A stretch of 20,718 bases of DNA from a virus. The notes under the pieces were generated by a model. It searched no databases. It saw only the letters and a list, made by a program, of their open reading frames with translations, and was not told the DNA's origin. Positions within the stretch are counted from its first letter, which is position 1. Each line of letters starts with the position of its first letter. The position numbers and the translations under genes were made by a program. Location of the stretch: positions 1-20,718 of IMG/VR virus record IMGVR_UViG_3300046524_000002; one strand, 5' to 3'. Of this stretch, positions 1-8,200 are shown piece by piece.

Positions 1-1492
1 CGTTAACAACCATGTTCCCGGTAAGGATAAGTGCACCAGCCGATGCGCGCGTTTGAGCCGCGCAAACAGAACTGCTGTCTCCCGGCGTACCGACGATGAT
101 AGCGTGGCTGCTGTTCGGGAAGTTGGACGACATCTTGAGGATCGTCGAGTAGACGCCTGTACCCTTCAGGATAACACCATCAGGGATGAACAGAACACTC
201 GTGAACATCATAGTGCCCTTCGGAAGAAGGACCGTATGACCGGCACCGCCGCCACTATCAAAGCCGGGGAAGGTTTGCATGGAAGCGAAGTTCATCGCGT
301 TCTGCAAAGCTGCACGGCAGTCCGTAGCGCCAATGTCACCACCGCCCGATGCTAACTGCGATCTGTTGGGGTCCCAGTCTGCCTTAACTCCGAACGCACA
401 AGCGTCGATGCCTTCCGGTCCCGGCACATACACCCACCAGCCACCGTTGGTGTTGTCGATAGTACCGTTCGGCAAGTACCGATCAGTAGAACGAACACCA
501 CCATACAACGGCTGTTTTAATGCGCGCTTGAACGTGATGACGTTGCAGTCACCAACGACATCGTAGCCAGCGCAACGCGCAAGCTGCACCGGAGGCACAG
601 CCGCAAGCGCGAGAGCCGCGCGAGACGAGAACTCACGGACGTTTGGTCCGGTAAGGTCAAGCTGCCAGTAGTTGCCCGCAACGTCAGCGAACGACATTGG
701 ACCGCCGACCGTACCGGGGATGTATATTTCCTTGGTGACGGGCTTTCCAACTGCGTCACGGACGATGCCGACGACGGAGGTAACGGGAATGGTTGCGGCC
801 TGCGCCTGTGCGCGAGTGTCGAACCAGCGCATCTGGACGCCGCTAACCGTATCGGCAGCAGCAACCGCAATGTCGCGTGCATCTTCAGCCGCAGCGAGTG
901 CAGCCTGTGCATCCGCTTCAGCGGCTTCCGCCGCGCTCTGAGACGCCAGCGCCTGTGCGAGCGCAGTCTCCGCGCCGTCGCGATCTTCCGCCGCGTCTGC
1001 GGCAGCGGCAACAGCGATCTCGGCTTCGATGACGCTAGTATGAGTATCAACGTATGTCTTCGTAGCAACGTCATCGGCTGCTACAGGCTCGCGCACGTTA
1101 ACAATGCTGAAGCCGCCTGCATCCAAGTCCTGTGTCAAGGTCGAGAAGCGACCGTCGAGAACCTCATGGATAGCCATCATAGCTTGCTTCTGAGCAATCA
1201 TGAGATTGTCTTCGTCAAGTTGATCGCCGTTGTCGAAGTCGATCCGTAGAACGTCCTTGTCCACGGTACGTTCAAATACAACGTGGACGCCGTTGCCAGC
1301 GGGAGTACCGCCGACTTGAATTAGATTGGTCGATAGAAAGGTGATTGGCCTATAAGACGGTCCGCCACTGCCATCCGTCTCTGTACCCACTCTGCACGTA
1401 ACGTCCGTTTCGAGCAGGTAGTCCAGAGCGAAGTTCACTGCGAACTGCGTAGTAGAGCCATCACCTGTAGCCACGACCCGCGAATAGGCCAT
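1..1492 (-). CDS. Tail fibre / tailspike protein, N-terminal 497 residues (C-terminus outside window)
   Basis: The frame is open from an ATG at 1492 to the window edge with no stop, so the gene is cut at its 3' end. Upstream is AAGGAG (1500-1505), seven bases before the ATG. Residues 1 to about 150 (MAYSRVVATGDGSTTQFAVNF..., ending near VATKTYVD) look like the T7 gp17 N-terminal domain that anchors the fibre to the tail. Residues about 155-219 are very Ala-rich with Asp/Glu/Arg (AAAADAAEDRDGAE), probably a trimeric coiled coil. From about residue 368 (FGVKADWDPN, then TDCRAALQNAMNF, LLPKG, GVILKGTG) the pattern is that of the pectate-lyase-3 beta-helix fold found in capsule- or polysaccharide-degrading tailspikes. 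Inference: receptor binding with possible depolymerase activity; the catalytic residues are not in view. The gene follows its own promoter-like site and a large inverted repeat. Anchor and helix calls are by motif pattern only. Confidence 0.9.
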   Translation of the reverse strand, partial: MAYSRVVATGDGSTTQFAVNFALDYLLETDVTCRVGTETDGSGGPSYRPITFLSTNLIQVGGTPAGNGVHVVFERTVDKDVLRIDFDNGDQLDEDNLMIAQKQAMMAIHEVLDGRFSTLTQDLDAGGFSIVNVREPVAADDVATKTYVDTHTSVIEAEIAVAAAADAAEDRDGAETALAQALASQSAAEAAEADAQAALAAAEDARDIAVAAADTVSGVQMRWFDTRAQAQAATIPVTSVVGIVRDAVGKPVTKEIYIPGTVGGPMSFADVAGNYWQLDLTGPNVREFSSRAALALAAVPPVQLARCAGYDVVGDCNVITFKRALKQPLYGGVRSTDRYLPNGTIDNTNGGWWVYVPGPEGIDACAFGVKADWDPNRSQLASGGGDIGATDCRAALQNAMNFASMQTFPGFDSGGGAGHTVLLPKGTMMFTSVLFIPDGVILKGTGVYSTILKMSSNFPNSSHAIIVGTPGDSSSVCAAQTRASAGALILTGNMVVN

Positions 1493-1546
1493 ATAGTAAC
1501 TCCTTGTATCTCCTAATAGGGAGGTACAGGTTCACTATATGGCCTA
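1485..1546. repeat. 62-bp dyad: 13-bp perfect inverted repeat enclosing a second hairpin
   Basis: The outer arms are 1485-1497 (TAGGCCATATAGT) and 1534-1546 (ACTATATGGCCTA), perfectly complementary over 13 bp. Nested inside is a 9-bp stem, 1505-1513 with 1520-1528, closed by the six-base loop TAATAG and containing one T-G pair. The left arm includes the fibre start codon (1490-1492) and its next two codons. The right arm lies just after the stop codon of the preceding internal virion gene (1552-1554). No U-tract follows on the minus strand, so this does not look like an intrinsic terminator. Confidence 0.8.
1508..1530 (-). promoter_or_regulatory. Predicted phage RNA polymerase promoter upstream of the tail fibre gene
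   Basis: The minus strand carries the 12-base core CCTCCCTATTAG (1524 to 1513) followed by GAGATACA. The segment CTCCCTATTAGGAGA matches the T7 promoter segment CTCACTATAGGGAGA at 12 of 15 positions without gaps. The surrounding 25 bases (1505-1529) are identical to the copy before the capsid gene. A start near 1513 would leave a leader of about 20 bases holding the fibre's Shine-Dalgarno sequence. The identity is seen directly; the promoter role is inferred from position at a gene-block boundary and the T7 resemblance. Confidence 0.65.
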
Positions 1547-1551
1547 AGTCA

Positions 1552-4500
1552 TTAGTCCTTCAGAGAGTTCAGGACGTACGTTGCACCGTATGCCTTGCCT
1601 ATAATCGGAATGGACTGTGCTGCGCGTACGTCGTTGTTCGACAGGTTGCCTGTCAGTGCGTGCCCGGCGATAGCGGGGATATGCATCATGCCGTTCAGTG
1701 CACTCAGCGATGCCGGTGTACTGAGGATGTCACCAGCCTGTCCGCGACTGCCGCCGAACGAGTTGATCTTTAGCGCATCGAGCCCGAGCATACCCGTAAC
1801 TGGATCAGCCCACATTGGGAGCCAGCCTGTCAGGTTGCTGTATCCGATAGCGCCGCGTGCGATCTTGTCGATGTTCAGGTTCTGTGTGTTGCCGTTGATC
1901 GCCTGCTTCACGGTGTACGCAGCCGCAGCCGTAGCCAGTCCAGCGAACAGCGTGCCGAGGCTCTCGCCATCCTGCACACGGAGGTTTCGCAGTGCCTGCT
2001 TCTCGATAGCCAGCAGCGAGAACGTCTTCATGTGATAGAACAGAGACGCGATACCGTCCTTGTGGAACAGCACGCTACTCTCGCCAGCCATCGCCTTCTG
2101 CACGACTTGGTTGACGTGCCGGTTCAGTGCGAGCACGAAGTCCTCTGCATCCTCCGGCTTCCACTTATCGAAGTTCGTCTTGAACAGCGAACCATCCTTG
2201 AACTCGACAACGCTTGCGCGGCGTCCGCCGACAGATGGGTTCACGTACAGGCGCTGGATGCGCGCGTACAGTGCGGGATCAAGTCCGATGTCCGCAGCGC
2301 GTGCTGCGCTCAGATCGTTAGCGAGCCCTGCCATGTTGCGCATGATCTTGTCCGCAGCCGACGTGACAGCAACTCGCTGTTGGAAGTTGCGAACCTGATA
2401 GTACAGTGACGTGTAGCCTTGAATGTGTTGCGCGCTGTTCAGCGTGCTCTGCATCTTCTGTGCGAACCAGCTAGAACCTGGCCCACTACGATCCATGTCT
2501 AGGTTCATGTCGTTCCTGAAGTATCGTTCTTCAGGCACCATCACGCCCATGTGCCGTAGCTCCTTCGCCAACTCTGACGTGGGGCTTAGTGCGTTACCGC
2601 GTAGCGCGGGCGCAGCGTGTTGAAACCACCGCTTCAATCCGACTGATGCGATCTGCGCACCAAGCTCCGACATCTGCGTCAGGCCGAGTTGCGGCAACAG
2701 CGACAGGTTCGTGAGCTTCTTCATGTTCGAGTAGAACGGGCTTAGACCACCAGCGATAGGACCACCAGTGAAGTTCGTGAAGAGTGCGTCGATGTCGTCA
2801 CCGCTCAGATGCTTGTCTCGATCAACAAGGTCATTGAACTTGTCGAGCGCCGATCCACCTGACATACGGCTAGGACCGCGAGCGGCCTGCTCTGCGAGGA
2901 TTGCTTCCTTGATGGCTGCGATGTCCGCGCGTGACGTGATGCCCTTACGGGCGAGCGCCGCAGAGCCTGCGGTGCTACGCACACGTCGAGCAAGCTGATC
3001 CGCCACATCGTTGTTGATGATGTCGAGAAGCTGGATGCCGTTAGACGCCTTGAAGCGCATGTCGATGTCGATGCGTTGCTTGGTATGGCCCTGCTGTCCG
3101 CGTGTCGCGGCTTCGCCGGTCAACTTGTCGATAAGCTTGAGAGCTTCCGCCTCGCTCACACCGTTAGCGCGCAGAGTGTCCTGCAAGAACTCTTTGCCGT
3201 CACCCTGTAGGATGCCGATAAGGTTCGTGTCGTGACCCTGTTCGTTACGACGTGCACGGTTCACCAGAGCGGAGGCGTACACGCGAGCATCTTCGATCTT
3301 CATCTGATGCTGATTAACGTACGCTTCAGCTACTGCTTCGATGATCTCGTCCACCTTGCGGCCAGCATGTATAAGCTTTTCCATCGCAGCACCGTTCCAC
3401 TTCTGCGGCATGTAGCCTGAGTAGTGGTCGAAGTTCTCGTAGCCTTTGATCGAGCCTTCGCCCGGTCGGCCTTTGCCGATCTCCACATCCTTCTTGTGGA
3501 AGTCATCAATAGCATCAGCAGCCAGCTTAACAGCCCGAGACGTTCCGCGATCAGTACCGGGAGGATCGTTCGCACGACCAGCCATCTCGATCTGTATCTG
3601 ACGATTGAACTCCTGCCTGTTCTCCGACTTGAAGCCGTCGATCACACTGAAGCCGTTGTCCTTGCTCCACAGTTTGTAGGAGTCGTCGTAGTGCATCGAG
3701 ACAGCACCGAGGACGTTCTTGTACATCTCCATCAGGTTCGCAGCGGAACGGTTGTTACGTACGATGCCGCTTGCGCTCTCTAACAGATCGTAGCTGAGCC
3801 TCTGTGCAACAACGGAGCCCGAGCGCCACAGCCTGTCGAAGTCTGTAGCCATCGGTGATGCCGCGAGCATGTCATGAAAGCGGGACGCCCACTTAGCAAC
3901 GTAGTCAGTCGCGGCCTGCGAGCCAGCGTTCGCACGCTGTACGATGCCAACGTACTTGTCGTTGTACTCGCCAGCGATGCCAGTGCGGTTCGCCCAGTTA
4001 CGCGCTGACGTAATCATGTCAGTGATGCGCTGGCTTTGAATGGTCGCCACCGAGCCGACAGACTGCATCTGCCGAGCACCGATAGAGCCGCCGTTCTCGC
4101 CCTGCACATCGTTCATGGTGTCGCCAGCTTTGGCGATCTTCAGTGGTTCAGATATTTGAGGTTCGCCGCGAGCCCATCGCCGCAAGTTTTCAGCCTCTGC
4201 TTCGTCAGCAGCTTTAGCTGTAGCGACTACCGTGTCCCACGATATAGGCTCTGCACGCGGGTTCAGTTCGTCAAGGCTTATGGTCTTGCCGACGCCTGCT
4301 TCAGTGTCGGACGGAATGTGGATGATCTCTTCGTCCTCGAAGTCTCCGCGCATGTCCTTCGGTTGGTCGCGTAGCGTCGTCTGCGTCTCAGCAGCGGCAC
4401 GGCTTCCGTACGGGTCTTCGTGTATGTGCGTCTCTGCACGCGGGTCGGCCTTAGCAAGCGGTGCGCCGTCCGCAACGTACTCGTCGAACTCGCGCACAGT

Positions 4501-5250
4501 CTTTAGCGCAGCGTCATTCGCGAGATGCTCAGGCTCTGACTTGCGGAGTGCGCCACCGGCTGCGCCGAACACCAAGCCACCTAGACCGGCAGCAGGGATA
4601 CTCGTCCAGTCGCCAGTCGTACCAGCCTCGAACGCAATGGTCTGTCCGGCCATCTGAGTAAGCGCACCAGCACCAGCGGTGCCCATGAGCTTGCCCCACT
4701 TCGTAGCCATGATGCCGCCCTTGAAGCCAGCCGCAGCACCACCAGACAGGAGGGACAGCGGCGTATCGAGGTCAACGATGCCAGCGAGGCCAGCAGCAAC
4801 GAATGTACTGAAGCCGCCACGGCGTTCCAGTATCTGTTGCTTGCTAAGCTCGTCGCGCATGTCGCTGAGCATAAGGCTGGCTTCCTTCTCAGAGGTCGCC
4901 ATGTGGTATTGCATTTCGAGAGACTGCGGGATCAGGTCGCGATTGCGCTTGATGAAGTCTTCCGCTTTGAAGTCTTTGTCGGGCGGCGGCGAGATAGCTT
5001 CGCGCTCAGCCCGCTTGTATAATTCGTAAGCCCAGTTTCCGCCGCTCGTGAAGGACTTCCCCACGCTGTCCGCGAATAGCTCCACGCTATCCGGTACAAG
5101 AGCATAGCCGCCCTGTACGGTGTTCGCCTCTGCTTCGAGGCGGTTCGTCTTAGACGTAGGCTCTGCGCCTATCGTATCATTCTCTGATACGTTGATAAGG
5201 GGATCGAGAACCTTAGTCGGGTCCGCAACCACCGGATCAATAATTCCCAT
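1552..5250 (-). CDS. Large internal virion (DNA-ejection) protein, T7 gp16-like, 1232 aa
   Basis: By length (1232 aa against about 1318 in T7) and position between the second internal virion gene and the tail fibre, this corresponds to T7 gp16, which leaves the capsid at infection and helps form the trans-envelope channel. Residues about 146-236 are a long Gly/Ala-rich hydrophobic tract (GGFSTFVAAGLAGIVDL, GALTQMAGQTIAF, GLGGLVFGAAGG). A second hydrophobic stretch lies near 1098-1118 (LGTLFAGLATAAAAYTVKQA). Both suit membrane insertion. I see no lytic transglycosylase motif at the N-terminus, where T7 gp16 has one; the wall-degrading domain seems to sit in the neighbouring protein instead. 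The ATG has AGGAG five bases upstream and follows a 49-base gap containing a perfect hairpin. Middle region: no recognised domain. Family assignment rests on size, order and composition. Confidence 0.82.
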   Translation of the reverse strand: MGIIDPVVADPTKVLDPLINVSENDTIGAEPTSKTNRLEAEANTVQGGYALVPDSVELFADSVGKSFTSGGNWAYELYKRAEREAISPPPDKDFKAEDFIKRNRDLIPQSLEMQYHMATSEKEASLMLSDMRDELSKQQILERRGGFSTFVAAGLAGIVDLDTPLSLLSGGAAAGFKGGIMATKWGKLMGTAGAGALTQMAGQTIAFEAGTTGDWTSIPAAGLGGLVFGAAGGALRKSEPEHLANDAALKTVREFDEYVADGAPLAKADPRAETHIHEDPYGSRAAAETQTTLRDQPKDMRGDFEDEEIIHIPSDTEAGVGKTISLDELNPRAEPISWDTVVATAKAADEAEAENLRRWARGEPQISEPLKIAKAGDTMNDVQGENGGSIGARQMQSVGSVATIQSQRITDMITSARNWANRTGIAGEYNDKYVGIVQRANAGSQAATDYVAKWASRFHDMLAASPMATDFDRLWRSGSVVAQRLSYDLLESASGIVRNNRSAANLMEMYKNVLGAVSMHYDDSYKLWSKDNGFSVIDGFKSENRQEFNRQIQIEMAGRANDPPGTDRGTSRAVKLAADAIDDFHKKDVEIGKGRPGEGSIKGYENFDHYSGYMPQKWNGAAMEKLIHAGRKVDEIIEAVAEAYVNQHQMKIEDARVYASALVNRARRNEQGHDTNLIGILQGDGKEFLQDTLRANGVSEAEALKLIDKLTGEAATRGQQGHTKQRIDIDMRFKASNGIQLLDIINNDVADQLARRVRSTAGSAALARKGITSRADIAAIKEAILAEQAARGPSRMSGGSALDKFNDLVDRDKHLSGDDIDALFTNFTGGPIAGGLSPFYSNMKKLTNLSLLPQLGLTQMSELGAQIASVGLKRWFQHAAPALRGNALSPTSELAKELRHMGVMVPEERYFRNDMNLDMDRSGPGSSWFAQKMQSTLNSAQHIQGYTSLYYQVRNFQQRVAVTSAADKIMRNMAGLANDLSAARAADIGLDPALYARIQRLYVNPSVGGRRASVVEFKDGSLFKTNFDKWKPEDAEDFVLALNRHVNQVVQKAMAGESSVLFHKDGIASLFYHMKTFSLLAIEKQALRNLRVQDGESLGTLFAGLATAAAAYTVKQAINGNTQNLNIDKIARGAIGYSNLTGWLPMWADPVTGMLGLDALKINSFGGSRGQAGDILSTPASLSALNGMMHIPAIAGHALTGNLSNNDVRAAQSIPIIGKAYGATYVLNSLKD

Positions 5251-5263
5251 CGTTACTCCTAGT

Positions 5264-5292
5264 GCTGGCCTGTACGTGATGCACAGGCCAGC
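5264..5292. repeat. Perfect 10-bp inverted repeat between the two large internal virion genes
   Basis: GCTGGCCTGT (5264-5273) and ACAGGCCAGC (5283-5292) are exact reverse complements with a nine-base loop. The hairpin fills most of the gap between the stop of the upstream gene (5300-5302) and the AGGAG ribosome-binding site of the next gene (minus strand, just before the ATG at 5250). No run of U follows it in the minus-strand RNA, so a classical intrinsic terminator is unlikely. RNase processing, mRNA stabilisation or translational insulation are possible. Confidence 0.75.
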
Positions 5293-5299
5293 CGGTTAA

Positions 5300-8200
5300 T
5301 CAGTTTGCGTTGTAGACGTTCTCCATGTTGTCGCCGTTCAAGCCGGATGCTCCGGTCTTAAACATGCTGTTCCATGTCTTCGCCCATCGAGTAGGTTCAG
5401 TCTGAGCCTTGGCGTACTCTGCACCGATAGCCTTGACGTTCAGATGCTTCGGAGAACCGAGCGTCTGTTTCATTTCCGCGTCCTTGTACAAGTCCACGGT
5501 CATGATGCCGTTCTCTGCGTCGTACGTGATATGCACCGGAGGCGCGTCACGACGAGAACCAGTCAGGTTGTCCGGGTTCTCGTACTTGGACGAGATAGCG
5601 CGGGCGATACCTTGCGGGCTGAACTGTCGATCAATAGTACCGAGAGTGCTGATAGCACCCGCGATCTTCGACTGATGGTCGTAGGCAGAGTTCGCACCAG
5701 TGACGGGATTGGTCGTCGTGTCGAACATGCGCTTGCCGCCAAGCAGCGTGCTGCCCTGTTCGTCGTACGCCTGCGGCCACAGCTTAGCGCCGTTGTCGCG
5801 AACGTACTTCTCGATTGCAGCTTCAGCAGCGTCAGGACCGAAGCCGTCGAGGCCCATCGTCTTAGACAGTTCCTTGCCGGGCTTGGTGATGACGAGGTTG
5901 CCCATGACAGGCGTAGAGTTGCGCTGCAAGTCTTGCAGTCCCTTCTCAAGCGACACTTCACCATGCTCACGCGGTTCGAGTGCGTGATACATCTCTGCAC
6001 GTTGCGTCACGTAGTTCTGCGCAACCGTGTTGTTAGTCAGGATGCGCTCACGCTCGCTAGGGTCTTTCGTAGCGAACCAACTGTCGAGGAAGCTACCGTG
6101 AGTACGCTCAAGCAATACACGCTTCAGGTCCACGTCGAGCTTCTGCTTCCACACCACGTCCTTATTGATCTTGTCGTTAGGGTCGCGGTTAGGATCGTTC
6201 AGTACCTCGTGCGCCTTTAGCAGCGCCTGATCCTTGGAGAGCGTGCCGCCGTCAAACAGGAAGGCGTGCTCAAGCAAGTTGCGCGTGGTCGGGTCCGGTA
6301 CGAGCTTCGCCATGTACGCCGGGCTGATGTCGCCAGTCGTCTTGAGGTTCAGCCACGTATCGTACGCCTGCCGAGCCTCGTCAGAGACCTTGCCGTCCTT
6401 GACGATGTTGCCCTGAAGAGAACCGTTGATCTGATCCACAGTCTCCTTATCGACAACGCCATGGTTCTGTAGTTCGAGCGCCACCTTGCGTTCGAGCATT
6501 CCCTTGGCCTGCGAACGATCAAGCGTACCGTTGTTAACGGAAGTAGTAATCTCCTTCGCCCATTTGTCCTTCACCTGTTGAACGCCGTACTCTTCGGCAG
6601 TGATCGTGACAGGATTGCCCCTGTTGTTCGTAGCCTTCAGCGAGCCGGTGACGTGAGCAAGGCCGTTACCGTTAGACAGCGCACGGTCCACGTTGGCCTT
6701 GATGCCATCCTGTTCGGCCTTGGTCTTAACCGCAGCTTCCACCTTCTCACGAAGACGGGTCTGGTACGACTGATCCTCAGTGAACATCTTGCCGACGATC
6801 TTCTGCACGTCCTTCTCGGTCGCGCCGTACTTCTCAGCAATCTTCTTGCCCTGCGCAGCCGCAGACTTGAACTCAAGCGAGCCAGAGGCGATGCCTTGGT
6901 ACAGTCCGCCCAACTCACCGAGCATATCGGGGTTAGCCATCTGCGTAGCGTTGTCGCCTTTGCTCTCAGCGCGTATCTTGTCGAGAGCGCCAGTAGCGAG
7001 AGCACGAGCCTGTGCATCGTTCATCAGTCCGCTTGCGCGGCGCTTGTCGATGTCAGCAAGGATACTGTCGCGGTCTTCGCCCTTCTCAGCACGAGCCTTG
7101 ATGTCGTCCTCGAACTTGATGTTCCCGGTGTTGAACTCCGTGAGCTTCTTGTCGTCGAACCGCTTCTTGGCTTTGATAACCTCGTCGATGTCCGCAGCCT
7201 TGGCACGCAGGTTCTGCATCATTGCGATGCCGCCTGCGTCGTTGAACAGCTTGTCGTCGCCAGCATCGAGCGTGCGGCGCATAGCATCCGCAACAGCCGC
7301 AGCCTTGTCTTCAGGCTTGAGTGCCGAAGTCATGATGCGCTGCGTTACCTCGTTCTGCGGTACAGGCTTTACCTTGCCGGACATATAGGCGGCAGTGTCT
7401 TTGTCCATGTACTTGTGCATCTGCGCGTAGCGAGCATCCGCCTCTTCAGGCGTCCTGTAGGACGGGAAGTTATCCCACCCGGCCTTCTCTACGTTATCAA
7501 GTGCAGCCTTGTTCGGCACATCAAGAGACGTACCGTTAGGACGAGTGTACTTCTCTACTTCGCGCTTACCATTCCACACAGTTGGGATGTTGTAGAAACG
7601 TCCGTTGTGTTCCTGCACAGCCACGTACACCGTAGAGCGGCTACCCTGCGGATTGTTTTCGTCAGGGGGATTATCGACGCCACCGGGACCATTCAAGTTA
7701 TTCACATGACGGTCGTACAGTGCGCGCTCTTGTGGGTTCAGGTTCAGTGTGCTCTGTGCTTCGTCTGCATGAGAGTTGCCTGCACCGTTCGTCTTGCCGA
7801 CGAAGATATGTCCGCCGATCTTGATACGACCACCACCGCGCTTGGTCTCTTCGTCGAGCCAACGTGGAACTGTGTTCGTCTGATCGCCGTCGTTCACGAG
7901 CTTCTGCATTCCAGCCGGGCTGTAGTAGTGCGTAGCGCCGCCTGTCTGATCGACGTGCTTACCCGCCATGACGGCATCGAACACTTCGCCAGCCCGCTCG
8001 TAAGCGGGAGAGCCGGGCTTCGCATTGTACGGGATAGCGTTACCGCCAGCGCCAGCATTCCACGTCGAGAACTGTTGCGGCTGAAGCGATACCTCTGCCA
8101 CGCTCTTGGGGTAGCGGCTGTCCGTGGTGCGGTTCTTCAGGACATGGGCAACTGCGGCCAGTCCTTCCGCGCCCTCATTACCAGCCTCGCCAAGCATGGT

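Noticed and set aside
517-1074. 185-codon minus-strand frame within the fibre region
   Set aside because: It is an alternative frame of the tail fibre gene, which I translated without a stop from 1492 to the window edge. Its Arg/Leu/Ser-rich sequence is typical of a frame shadow.
1514-1545. Plus-strand T7-like promoter (TAATA followed by TCACTATA)
   Set aside because: The two blocks are spaced 13 bases apart against four in T7, and nothing on the plus strand would be transcribed. The resemblance comes from the inverted repeats.
5264-5292. Intrinsic terminator between the two large virion genes
   Set aside because: The stem is good but no U-run follows in the minus-strand RNA; the next bases are ACTAGGAGTAACG, a ribosome-binding site.
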